Position numbers and translations under genes: made by a program. DNA of 64,000 nucleotides, taken from assembly GCA_930367205.1 (NCBI GenBank), contig OV884012.1, positions 51,481,239-51,545,238 on the forward strand, read 5' to 3'. The stretch is from Acanthosoma haemorrhoidale (taxonomy: Eukaryota > Arthropoda > Insecta > Hemiptera > Acanthosomatidae). How positions within the stretch are numbered: position 1 is the stretch's first letter; each line of letters begins with the position of its first letter. This document shows, piece after piece, positions 23,912 through 36,414 of this stretch. The notes under the pieces are model-generated. The model was not told the origin of the DNA. It saw only the letters and a program-made list of their open reading frames with translations, and made no database searches.

Positions 23912-23975
23912 TGTTTATTTAAAGCCTGATGAGGAAACAGACTGTGTTTCGAAACGCGTAGCAAGTTTTAATAAA
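23912..23975 (+). ncRNA. Hammerhead-ribozyme-like motif (type I, minimal stem III)
   Basis: The conserved core is present in order: CTGATGA at 23926-23932, a stem II hairpin formed by the next 18 bases, GAAA at 23951-23954, then C-GC-GTA (23955-23960). Stem III would be a two-base-pair AC/GU with a GC loop, and cleavage is predicted after A23960. Stem I can form from GC before the core with GC after the site, extended by AAA/TTT and TTATT/AATAA across a bulge. This layout matches hammerheads known in Penelope-like retroelements and metazoan retrozymes. No retroelement ORF is visible beside it. Stem II is imperfect (one bulge), so activity is uncertain. Confidence 0.55.
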
Positions 23976-25317
23976 AAAAATATAGGTTGGAAAGCTCAAA
24001 ATATCATAGTTATTTATTAAAATAAACAAAAACTTTATGTTATAATAGGAACAGAATTATGAATGACAATCGAACAAAATAAAAATATGTTAAGAAAATC
24101 ATTTTTGATACAATTGCCTATGTAATGTTTGGTCCAACAATAGCCCGCTTGTTTAACAAAGACATTTATATTTCTTCGTTGTTTTTCTTGACACATATGT
24201 AACAAAAGTGATCAGGATCATTAGCACAAGACGTGCGAATTACTCCTGTTTTTTTCTTAATTAATATTGTGTTAATGGTAGAAAAATAACTAAAAAACTT
24301 TTTTTTGGCACTTGCGAATGTATTTTTTCCGGTGTAATAACAGCATAAACAACAGGTGCTGTAAGGATTATTATACCTGACTAAACACGGCAAGAGACTA
24401 GATAACCGACAACATTTTTTATATTTGATAGATCGGTTTATGGGAACCTAGTTTAAAAAAAAAAAGTTAATTTTGTAATATCTGTCACAAGAAAAAAGTA
24501 TTTTTTTTTTTCCTTTATATGGAGAACTATAGCATCTCCATTAGACCCTAGCGAGGGAATTGAAAAATAGGCCTTTAACCCTAACCTTCTGACAGGAGTT
24601 GGCCGGAAGTATCCTTATGATACTTAGCATAAAATGTATTCCATGTACAGGCGCACAACTCAGAATGCTGTATTTGAGAAAACTGAACTTAAGACTAGTA
24701 CGCATGATTTTCATGACATGTGATCAAAACACATATTACTCAAAATTGTAGAAAAATATTAATTAACTACCCTTCATCATGTGTGTATGAAAATAACAGT
24801 ATTTTTTATGATGTCGATAATTAAATGAACACTCAAGTTCCTTTATTTAGGTCAACAAGGGGACTCAAAATTGACAGAACAGCCAGACAGACATACATGA
24901 AAGGAGGGTTTCTTGTTTTGTATGGCTTCTTGCCTGTTAAGTTTATCAATTATAGTATAGAATCTATTTTAAACTGCTGAAGTTTCGAGAGACCAGATAC
25001 AAAATAGAAAATCCTTATTTAATGTCATTCGAAATGATTTGAATATTTTTTTTTTCCCTCTTAGGATTTTCGTTATTTTCATAGCAAAGGAGATAATTTA
25101 ACAAATAAAATAATGTGTGGACCGAATCCTGACAACTATCTTATTGTTCATTCACTTTATATGTCCTTAATTTAGTCTATAAGTATGTAAAAAAATACAA
25201 TTTATTTTTATAATTGATGTAAAAAAAAAAAACTGTCATTTAATGGTGAGTTAATTGAAATTTCCCTTTTGAATCACATATTATCTTTGAAATAGCTGAA
25301 TACTGATAAAACTCCAG
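23976..25317. other. Intergenic AT-rich DNA
   Basis: No gene or clear repeat recognised. The bases after the hammerhead motif may be the body of the element that carried it. Confidence 0.4.
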
Positions 25318-25671
25318 CAGGAAGTATTGTGCGACAAAGATGGGATGGTGAGCCACGAAGAGGACTTACGGGAGTGTGAAAGGTAAAGGTGGGGATGTGA
25401 CGTCAGACGGTTTCTTCGGCTCAGTGCGCGCTCGGATCCCGAGGCTGTTGCGTGTTCATTGTTTTATCTTGTTATAAACGACAAAATTCGTATGTTTACG
25501 TAAATTAAATCTTTTGTCATTTGTCACGGAAGTCGTTTGTCTGTGTTGTAGGCGGCTTTGGGCTGTTGTTTGACTCTAAATCCGTGTGTTATTCCTCAGT
25601 GTGATAACTTCCTCTGTTGTTGAGGGAGCTCGTTTCCTTTCCGGAAGGTGGACTCTTCGGTGAATGGGCTG
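25318..25671 (+). promoter_or_regulatory. CpG-rich promoter and 5' UTR with CRE
   Basis: CpG density rises sharply here against an AT-rich background. A perfect cAMP-response element, TGACGTCA, lies at 25398-25405, and TCAGTG, an initiator-like sequence, at 25421-25426 (A at 25423 as possible +1). This places the likely transcription start about 250 bases before the first coding ATG. The start site is inferred. Confidence 0.55.
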
Positions 25672-25882
25672 ATGGAAGGACGGGTTCGGATCCGAGAGCC
25701 GGCAGATCGGCCGGTGTCCCTTTACGACAACCTTCCTGAGGAGGTACGGCCTTCACAGGCCTCCGCCATGGTGACCACGGTGCCCCAGAACATCCTCGCA
25801 CCCAAGATAGAGGGGAGGCATGCTCCGACAAGGAACTCGCTCAGGCACTCCAGGATGATCGTCATGACCAAACAAGGAAGAG
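25672..25882 (+). CDS. First coding exon of an unrecognised gene
   Basis: Seventy complete codons plus one base, ending at a strong donor (AGAG|GTGAGT). The ATG at 25672 is the first in frame. A second in-frame ATG at 25768 (codon 33) has a better context (CCGCCATGG) and may be the real or an alternative start. The peptide includes PVSLYDNLPEEV (15-26) and a basic, Ser/Thr-rich stretch RHAPTRNSLRHSRMIVM (49-65) that looks like a kinase-site region. There is no signal peptide or membrane segment. Coding likelihood rests on the open frame, higher GC, donor and promoter context. I do not recognise the family and find no certain second exon in the next 38 kb, so the first intron is probably very long, as is common in regulatory genes. 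Confidence 0.6.
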
Positions 25883-28800
25883 GTGAGTCAACATTTTATA
25901 TTTTCCGCTAAAAAAAAAGTGGTATACTAAATGCTACTACTAATGCTCATACTAAATCTTGTATCCGCAAACGTTTAAGTGAAGACTGCGACTTAATAGT
26001 TATCCGCGAATTCTAAGTTAAGCGAATTTATTCGTTGGGAAATGGGCGTTGATCGATGAAAGCGAGATTGTCATCAAATGTATATCTGTACTATGGATGA
26101 AAGTAAAATGAGAAAGGTTTAAAAATCTAGGGGAAGTCAGTCACATCTTCCCTTCTCTCATGGCCATTTTTGATAAGGACCGACTGCAAACATACATACT
26201 TTGCCCATAAATCACTTTCATGAAAACCTTTTGAAGCACTTAACTTTCATCCCAACGAATGTATCCACTCAAGCGATGAGCTCATCGTGTTATAAAACAA
26301 CTAATGTAGTCTATTTTTTAAGGCATATTAAATTTATATATTTCACGTAACAATTTTGCTTCTTAATAACATTTGTTATTAATCAACTGAAATGATTTAC
26401 GTATTACATTTGCCGTTTCTTGCTCTTTTTAACGATACATAACATTAACATGTACCTACCTTGCAACCAAGTTCAATTGGGGTTTATCAAAGCACCGTTT
26501 TTATGGGGGAAAAAATGGGAACTTTGGCCCTTTATATATTTAAACCCAATGGTCTGTTGTTGTTTTTTAATCTTTGTATTTGTTTTATCATTTGGTCCCC
26601 CCTTCTTCGTTTAGATATTTTTAAAATGTACATAATTTTAGACGCAACAGGGTTGCTAAAATTGTCTACCAATTTTGAGCCATACCCTATTTATTATTCC
26701 CAAGTCCGGAAGAATTCTTCAAAGAGACGCCCTTTTAAGATCTATTCCTGAGGAGTTTCTCCGCAAGAAGATAATTTAGTGATAGCTCCGGAAAATAATC
26801 CATAGTTTCTTGAATAGAACTGCCAACTGATGTAAAAAATCAAGTCAAGCATATTTTAGACAATTAAAGTTTTATATCACACCAAAAAAAAATCATCATT
26901 GCGTTTTGATTAATTATTGAATTAAAGCCAACTAAATTCCTGGTACGTGATAAAATTATTAATCAGAGCGTAGTTAACTTTCATTCCCTACTCAATATAA
27001 TGGGAAAATAGTTATTAGAAGTAAATGATTGATTTGATTTATGACCATTACAATTGTTCATATGTTGGATTTGTTTTTAGCCCTTTTTTTTTTTAAGGGC
27101 GAGACAACCACAAGGGTGATTGACGTCCCAATATGATCGTTTTATTGATTTTGATTTTAAGATTTGCTAATTATATTTCCTTTGATTACTACTTTACAAC
27201 ATAAGAAATGTTTGGGCACTAATGATATTTATATATATATATATTATGGAACCGAGTGAGCACAACAGCGAGAACAAAGCCAGGAACCTCTGGGGCCGAC
27301 CGCCACCTCTGTCCAACTTGTCTGGTAGGACACGAGGACTGATCGGAGGATGTGACTAAAAACCATTAATCCTACCAATATTTCAGACATCACCACAGTC
27401 CTATGATATATACACCGTTGTTGTGAATGTTAAGCTCAAATCTACTCGGGGCCAAACGTGCTCTGTGTTAACTGAAGTGCCACCCTAAGCCCCGAGTAAA
27501 GGCCCCCTGGGAAGCGATTCTTATCAAAACTTATAATAAATTTTCATGTTCAGGTTGAGTATACGTATTTGTGTGTGCGTGGGTGTGAAAAAAGTGTGAT
27601 TTTACCCTATATACCATCTCCATTGTTGAAACGGCGTCCATAAATAGGTTTGATGAAAATCAGAAATTTTTCTTTCATCAACTTAAGAACGAAGACTAAT
27701 TTCCAGAACCACTGAAAACTAATTTCACAGCTAACGATGAACTCAAAGTTTTCTAGTAATTGGATTACCTTTCAAAATAGTTTGTTATTTTTAAACTGTT
27801 CTTTCACAAGTTGTAATGGCCTACTGATTAACCACTGCGGTCATTATTAAAAATTTAATTTTACGATTAAGGAATTTGTAAGCAGTGTGTAGTAAACTAC
27901 CATGGCATCCAGTAGAATCGTTTGTTTATGATTTAATTGTTGTGAATTAACAGCTGATATACTTAAGAAAATGTGATACGCTGGTGTTCATTTTGTGATA
28001 ATGTGTCCTATTTATCATTTTACAACTGAGAGAACCATTACATAGGTACAACAATATTTTTTTTTTTTTTTGTTAATACTATAACATTAAATGTATTTTG
28101 TAAATATCAAAAAGAACTGTTAAGTTGGATCTACAAATACGTAGGCGGCGATTTCGAGGTCAGGCTTGTTTGCCTAGCTGTGGATTTATAGATACTGACA
28201 AAACCCAACGGCATTCATAACAAAACATAAAGAAACAAAACAAACGAATGTATTGATTTATATTATTGGGTTTTTTATTTGTCAATATATAGAATGGCCA
28301 GTTTATGAGTGTTGAAACGGTGTCGATGGAACGGTTCTTGAACTGAATTTGTTTCACTTTCATAAACATTGGTCATGTAAAATTGCTAGTTAACGTAACC
28401 TTCTAAATAAAAATTCAAGTTATGTGTGACGCATTACACGATTAAAGATTTGGTTCTGTCTGCTAAAACGATTTTATTGGCTGTTTTAATGGAAGTTATT
28501 AATAGTCCACGATAGGCATAACACATTATACATATCGTTGATCTCGTCAAGGTATTTAATTTATTACACTGCTCAGTATTATTGAAAAATGTTTATTTTT
28601 TATTGCTAATCAATTTAATAATGACCCTTCATTATTTTTTATTGGCTGGTTTTATTTTTATCATAATCGGGTTATCAAATGGAATGGGACTATAAAACTA
28701 TCATGCCTCTAAAAAACATTGGTTGACTTAAATTTGCCAACACAATTTGAATGACCTTTTGTATTCATAGAGTTTATAAAGGGACCACAAATAGTATATT

Positions 28801-29252
28801 ATTGATATGGATATAGAAATCTTTCAATCTTTACCCTACTCAATATGATTCAAAAAATGAATTTTTCATTACCTACCAATTATATATGACGCCGAGTCTG
28901 GTTTCATGGATGGGATACTTTTTTCAAGCAATATAAAATGATAAATTTTTGTTAAATGTCACTTGTGTTGGTCGAACAGGGGACTAATAGACCCAAACAG
29001 ACCAACAGGGAGACACTTGAGTGAAAACAAAAATGTTTCAAATTTTGAACAAGTAAAACCAAAACTCTAATAGTAATACCAAAACTCTAAAAGTAGTGGT
29101 ACCTCCAGATAACCGACCTTTCCTGTCCTAAGTCGAGGTCAGTAACGGAGTTAAAGTCCTATAAACAAAAATGCTTGTATACAGATAATATTTTATTAAA
29201 TATTGATATATCATGTAAAAAAGTAGGCATAATATTAAAATAATTTTTACAA
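25883..29252. other. Probable long first intron, part 1
   Basis: AT-rich. It contains a T-run with a flanking stretch at 27080-27150 that recalls repeat debris at 5525, a GC-richer piece at 27250-27530, and poly-T near 28050. No exon can be supported. Confidence 0.45.
27443..27498. repeat. Perfect 10-bp inverted repeat
   Basis: TACTCGGGGC (27443-27452) and GCCCCGAGTA (27489-27498) enclose a 36-base loop within a GC-richer island. It would form a stable hairpin on either strand. Origin unknown. Confidence 0.7.
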
Positions 29253-29304
29253 ATGGACAGCTTGCTGATAAATGAAAAAAAAGATCGATTCGTTGCTAGA
29301 GAGG

Positions 29305-29447
<143 letters not shown>

Positions 29448-29850
29448 GTGGGAGGGAGAGTGTGGGGTCTTCTAGAGAAGATATGCCCCTTTTTGTAAAA
29501 ATGAATGCTATTATTTAATGCATGTTTTAAGAATAACCAATCGATACATTTTGTATTTTAAATGGAATTAAAAAAACTTAGTAATAATAATATCATGATG
29601 GAAAAATGATAATGAAAACTTTTTTTATTATCATAGTTTATAGTTATTATATTATTACATAGTTAATGACCTAAAATGTTGGTTGCTACCTGGACACCGT
29701 TCCGCTGCAACTGCGCGCAGTCTTGGAATTCCTGTCCCGTCGGTAGCAGGTAGGAGTTGTGCCCTGCCCCTTAAGGTAGAATGCCAAGAATGGACTGACA
29801 GCGGGAGGGAACCTCCCATCGCCGATATCCATTCATGCCTGCGATAAGAC

Positions 29851-29872
29851 CTCTCTCTCTCTCTCTCTCTCT
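29851..29872 (+). repeat. (CT)n microsatellite
   Basis: Short CT tract, complementary to the (GA)n tract about 400 bases upstream. Confidence 0.95.
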
Positions 29873-32800
29873 GCCTGCGCTATGAAGGCTTTTTACAAAA
29901 GGCAAACCCATACCAAGTGTAAGTGCTCCTTGGGAAGGGCTCGTGGAATTCATAGTATTTCTCCCTCATGGCATACATAATCGTGATAAAAGATCGCATT
30001 CATGCCATATTTACAAATTTACAATTTCTTTCTCATTCTTATCCTTTATCTATTATTCATAAAATATAGGCATATACACATAGCCCAGGGATCTCTCCAA
30101 TTCGCCCGAAATGTTTTTATCTTCCCGGCTTCTCACTTCTAAACCCTAAAAGAGATTAGTTCTTTATAGGGGAGAAATTATAAGAAGAAAAAATCGTACA
30201 TGCCGATTGATAAATTAAACGACTGTGAGGATCACTGAGTGCTTTATTGATAAAAAGCTGAAACTTGTCATAAATTTGTAAAATTTAAATTACTTTAATA
30301 TTTCTATCAAATTGGCCATTTACATTTTTCCCATGAAGTGAACGGTTGCGAAGATATGGATGGGAACTTAATTTTTGAAAAAAAAAAAACTTTTCTTTTT
30401 CATTACTTGTTTGTTATTGCTTTTCTTGTTCATTAACTTAATGATTATTAAATAATGAGGTGTAAGCCCCTGACCGAGCTTTGGGTATAATCACGGGTCT
30501 AGGATAGTTCTGCGAATTAGTAGGTCACGAATGTAGGCTTAATAATAAATATACATCAAATAATAAATGAAATGTCAGAGCAGAACTTCTCAAGACCGAT
30601 TTATACCAAAAACTTATTGTACACACATAGTCTAATAGTGACCAAATGAGTGTTTAGGGTCACAGGTCATTTTAAGGACTGCTGAAATTCTGGCTGAAAT
30701 TTAGCCATTATCGCTCTGCATTTGAAGAATTTCTCTTGAGTTTGAAAGGATTTAAAAGTATTAAATAGGGACAGACTTGATCTCACTACACAAAGAGATT
30801 CAACAAGTACTGTAGACATAGGTATATGAAAAGCAGATGTAAAAAGGAATGTTTAAATTATTTTTATTTCTAAACTATCGCTTATATTGTCAGAACGGTG
30901 AGTTTTTCGAAACCTTCGAGGTGCAAAGACTTCTTAGTTTTTTTGGCATTTTAGATAGGGTAAAACTGTCTTCCCTTACTTTTTTATGACCAGATTCTGA
31001 AAATTGTTTAATAGGTCACGATTCGATGTACTCGTTTTATATATAGATATTCTACTGTATATAATGATCAACAACAGCAGAATCGTAGTAGGCAGTAAGT
31101 ATAATCTTAGTGGTATACGTATGTGTACGAATCATACTAGCTCAGCATAAAGACACAAACTTGTGCCATTTGTGAGCGATGACCATCGGTCGATGTGATC
31201 GGTTCACATTCGGTGCAGATTGTCATTGGCGTCCTCGCTACCATTACGTGACCCACATTTTATTGACTTGCCTGTATTAATGGGTTCCCTGCTTTATTGT
31301 CCGGAAGCCAACCCTCCCGCGGTGCGCTATAGAACCAACCCGTATCAAAGCAAACGCGCTGTTGTTAGCTTAATGTTGCCACCATTCTAATATACTCAAG
31401 TCATCCATGCTCAACCGTTCAGTGCACCCTTCATATTCGTAGTAGTTTTCTTCAGGCTTGACGACTGTCATTAACTCGCGCTGAAAAATAAGCTTCGAAC
31501 TGCTTACGGAGAGTGTAGTCCAATGTAAATAGTTTCGTACATATTTACTGTATAAATTATAAATAACTGTTTGACAGAGTTGACATAAAAGTTTTCAATC
31601 AACGAAAGGGTCTAGAAAATCCTTAAATAAAAAAAAGAACCTACTATCCATTTTTTTATAATAATACATATTTATAATTATATCCATTAAATCAATCGGT
31701 CAACAGGACATCTCTCATGTAAATGGAAGTATGCGATCCCTGGGTAACCTAGATGTATTTTCTGTTTTCCTCTGCATAAAAAATGGGACAAAGCCATATA
31801 GTCAGTAAGGATAATTAATGTTGTCAGTATTAATGCTTTCTTGACATTTATGAGAACAAAAGGGTTTCTCGAGACTAGTTTGATATCAAGGATAGTACTG
31901 TTTATAATTACTGAGTCCGAAGGGGAGTCTACTTTCAGATAGGTGCGGACCGATCGTATTTTGCCTGTCTGTATGTGAATATGATCAACGGTATCAGCGG
32001 TAAAAAAAACAATTCTATCTATCTTTTTAATTTTAAAGGTTCCTACGTCCGGCGAACGGTGCGTTCTTTTATTTTATTAATTTTTATTTACTTAGAGATA
32101 CCTCTGTGCGTACCGATACACTATATCTATCCGATACACAATTGTATCTGAACGCATAAAACTCTAAGGCAATAAATAAAGGATGTATTTTTTCTAAGGA
32201 AACATATATCCGCTTTTCAACAGAAGGCTTTTTTCTTCTTTATCGCCCTTTGTGATGGTGTGTGTCTTTTCAGCACCATCTTGCACTTCGGACCACCCGT
32301 ATCCCAATAGATTGGGTAGGTACATCGGTCGGCCTACATCAAAAGAGGGGCTTATAGCATGCCGACAGTCGCCTTTTGACCCTCTGGCCTGAGTTACTTA
32401 ACGTTATTTAATAATTGTACACTACCCACCCCATGTCGGGGGTTGAACAAGGTATACTCCACTACATCTAAAATATGCTAATTGTGTGTTGGTTGAAATG
32501 CAATAATGGGAGGTATTAAAAAAAAAAAGTGAATGAAGTCGTTACATCGTTGTATCGCTGATTTTGAAGGGGATTTCTCAAGTCATACTTAGGGATACTT
32601 AAGATTTAAAATTTCGCTGTAGAAACGGTTACGCTAAAATAATTTCAAAAAAATTACTGTATAATTTTGGGTTCCAACGATAGTATATATCGTTCGAGCC
32701 AATTTCAATAGATTTTTATTTTTTTCGAAATATTAACCGTTTAAAATTTTTGTTTTAAGTTAATTTTCATTCACCAAGATGGTCTAAAAAATGAAATAAA

Positions 32801-33360
32801 ATGACGTTTTTATTAAGTATTTAAGAAACGGAGTATTAGTTATTTAGATTATAAATATTTTAAAAAGTACGTTTATGTTCTATGTTGATCCAAACAAATT
32901 TTTTTTAATAATGAAAAGAAAATTTTGAGGCTATTTATGCTTGGTCGAAATAGCAATACGTTTAAGTGGTATTTAAGATTTATTAACATGTATAAACCCA
33001 AAGAATAAATAACTTAAAATATTCACAATAAATTTCCATTGATCTAACATTTATCATTCTATTTTTAAAAACTGTGTCTCGATCGATAACAGAAGATCTT
33101 ATTCATTTTACTAAGCCTCACAATATTTTTTTTCTTTATCTACTTAAGTTTGTTGAAGTCAAGATCCTTTTCCATCCTTTGTGGTGGTTGGGCGGGGAAC
33201 CGAAGCCGTGCCCTCGTATGTAGTAGTCTAGTGGGCTAACCAGTCAACGGCCGAAAAAAAACTTTGAAAAATTCCTGCTACAACAGGATTCTAATAAAAT
33301 GTATATATGGGACCTAAGAAGTACGTGCTGTTAGTTAGTTATGCACATCCCATTGCACTT
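29873..33360. other. Probable intron, unassigned sequence
   Basis: AT-rich with GC-richer patches near 29690-29960, 31140-31520 and 32230-32470. The patches look like old mobile-element debris, but I recognise no protein or terminal motif. Confidence 0.4.
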
Positions 33361-33411
33361 GAGGTAATTAATTATCAGCAATGGCGCATCCAGCCGATAA
33401 TTGATTACCTC
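33361..33411. repeat. Short imperfect hairpin
   Basis: Nineteen-base arms (33361-33379 and 33393-33411) match at 17 of 19 positions around a 13-base loop. The arms begin and end GAGGTAAT/ATTACCTC. Confidence 0.7.
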
Positions 33412-35830
33412 TCGGATCGGAGGTGCTAACGTACGGATGTTCTTTTATTATTTACAATTAATCGCTATCACATGTCATAAAATAATAAAAGAAAAAACCG
33501 GTTTTGGCTCCCATAGATTTCTCTTGAGTGGAATTACGTTCTGCACCTGCGTCTCCTGGTTTATACACCTAGACGATTATTCCGTCAGTTGAGGACTGGT
33601 GGAGACTTCTTTTCTTCTGAAGGCAGAATGCTTGCTTTCCCGCCGGGTTATTTTGAAAATAGTCCAGCCTCTATTAAGCGCTGAAACCCATCACTGCGAT
33701 GACGAGTGACTTCGACGCCAATTGCATGCATATCATTTATAAATCATTATCTAGCGAACAAATCTATCCTAAGCTCAAACGGATTTAAAAAGCATTATTC
33801 TATAAAATCAGACAGTATTTTCCTGCATTCCTTCTAAGATTGCCGGCTATTTGCCAAACTACTCATCTTTTCATTAATTCTTACGAGGTTTAATAGTTTA
33901 ATAGTTTATTTTTTATTAAATAGTTTACTCGTTACGCTCCTGAGCTTACAGAAACCATCCCATGGTATGATTAACAGCTATTCGATTCCAGCGGTTTGGT
34001 GAGTTATTTAAAGTGGCTTTATTTTTGTATATGTTACAATGCCCTTAGTCATTGATCTTTGTTATGATCTCTATTGAATGGGATTACTCTCGAGTCAATG
34101 GCCAACTCTTCAAGCACGACCCAGAGTGTTACCAGAGGGGCCGCCGTCAAATAACATTAGGTGACGTTAAAATTATTTGGTTCTAAACGAGAATCGAAAT
34201 GACTGCAGTAGTGCCTCTCACAATATTTATGATTAGCAGTGAAGAGCTGATTTTTCTATTTGACGTGAAACGAGGTAACAAAACTCATTGCATTGAGAGC
34301 GAGGCCAGGCGTTGTGTGCAAAACAGATAATGTATTATATTCTGAATATACCCGGACTAGTTTCAATTTGTGAAGCCTCCTTTAAACTAAAACCTCTGAC
34401 AAGTAGTAACCCATTCTACCGACAAAACAGGACGACCATTGCAAAGGTCATCTGCCACACTCCGAATAGAAGGGCTGAAACGAACAGCATATACACAGCT
34501 GTGAATATGAAATAGATTCACTCCTATCTCAATCCATCATACATTTCCTATTTTTCATTTCGGCATGGGGCTTTATTAAGCGACAATGTGTGACCCATTT
34601 TAGTTTGAGCATTGGTGGGTTCCAACCTTACCCTAGGGAACACCGGAGCAGCCCAGGCTGATCAGCAGAAGGAAAGCGGTTACCAATTAATTATTTTGTT
34701 TAGTTAATTAATATTTTCTCGGAAATCGAATAGTTTGATGTCCACTTAGTTTTTCCATTATTGAAATGGTGTTATAATTCAGACAGTTTATCAATAATGA
34801 ACCGATTTCATCGAGGTTGTAACTTTGCTTCATAGTTACAAACACCTTTAAGGGCTCATTGCCGTTACTAGAAGGTTGTGTCAGGTTGTCATCCTTTTCT
34901 GACATCCTTAGCACAAGGAGATCATTTTAGAATGAAGTAAAATAATACAATTGCTTTTGTCAAGAGAATCCTTTAACTTTCTCATAGAGCTGTACATTTT
35001 CTTCTGTTACCTTTTGTAAATATACTCTTTTTACTTAAGTATAATAAGAAAATCCTTTTAAATTGCTGTTATGGTCTTCGAACTTTGATTCTCATAGGCC
35101 AATTTATGATTCATGCCGATCATGTTTTATTTATTTCAAGTTTTATTTCAATTTTCGCTTGTTAAATATATGGCTTATCTTTGGGATCGGCATAACCTAC
35201 AGAAAGTGCACCTTATCTGATCGCTGGATATTAGGTCATCAGTAAGTTAAACAGTTGTCATTAGTTGTTAGACAGTCGTTATTAGTTAAATATTCATTAT
35301 TGCGATTTTCCAGATCGGGTTTGTTTCTTCGCCATTTAAGAAACTAGTTAAATTTAATTTCAAAGCTGAATGGACCAGGAACCAATTTCTGTTGATTCAA
35401 ATTGAGTATTATAAATAGGAAAAAAAAGTTTAAACGTTATTTGAATGATGTTTAAATAGGAAAGGATGAGAGGGGAGTAGACAAAAGCGAAGGCGATTGC
35501 TGAATGGAGAGTAGGCTATTTGCCAAAGTACCCCCTCTTTCATTCGGTGGAGTACTCGGATCTTATCTTGCCCAGGTAACTACTCCCAGAGGTACGTGGT
35601 CTTTCACGAGCAGTCCTTATCTTGCCATCTACGGGGCCTCCCCTTATCGTGACCTCTTAAGCAGCCTGTCGTCATGGAAACGGACCGCTGTTTAGATCCG
35701 GTGATCACCTATAGTGCACCGGAGGCTCGCATATGCTCCTTCGTGGTATGATTGAATCGGTACAAGTTCTGTGAATTTTTCTTTCAATTGTGGATAGCTC
35801 TTAGTTCCAGTCATTATTGCAGTGATTTCA
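33412..35830. other. Probable intron, unassigned sequence
   Basis: No supported gene. Open frames at 33401-33592, 34312-34515 and 35504-35695 have no recognisable motif. Confidence 0.4.
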
Positions 35831-35960
35831 TTAACATGAGCTCATGTTAAAGTTAGGCGTAAGGACGCTTCGAAGATAATATTCAACCGGCAAACCTTTA
35901 ATTTACTTACGTCTATAGTTAACTTCGAAGCGTACTGACGTTCAAGCGTGGGCCCACGCT
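35831..35960. repeat. Palindrome cluster
   Basis: Three inverted repeats in 130 bases: a perfect 20-bp palindrome centred on GAGCTC (35831-35850); perfect 11-base arms ACGCTTCGAAG / CTTCGAAGCGT (35865-35875 and 35923-35933); and a perfect 16-bp palindrome AGCGTGGGCCCACGCT (35945-35960). Confidence 0.85.
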
Positions 35961-36402
35961 AATTAAAATATCGCTTAAATTTATCAAATGAAAGCGCAGG
36001 CTTTCACTTAGTGAGTAAAAAATTCAATTTTGTTACTTATTTTTGGCCATATCACTTAAATAAAAGCAGATAACTAAGTTTATACTGATACATTTTTTGA
36101 AATACGAATCGTAAACAAAACAAAAACTCAACTTTTGTTGCATAGAATGAATCGGCAAATCAAGGAGATACTAAATAATAGGAGAGGTAACTTCTAATAT
36201 GAGTCTATTTAGTCCTCCCCGTTAGTGGGGCTGTTGATTAGTATAGGATTGATAGTCAGATTGGGTAATAATAGATTTATCATAGTTAAGTGCAGTTAGA
36301 TATGTAGCATAATTTTGTAGCCAAAATAAGCTCCCCTAATATTACGGAACGTTGGGGTTTTGTGATATAAGGTTCAATGACTTATATATAAATATAGTTA
36401 TT

Positions 36403-36414
36403 AGCTATATAAAA
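36403..36414 (+). repeat. Target-site duplication of LINE copy B
   Basis: AGCTATATAAAA here and again at 39206-39217. The left copy directly abuts the LINE homology; the right copy lies 36 bases beyond the LINE (TTG)3 end. Confidence 0.75.
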
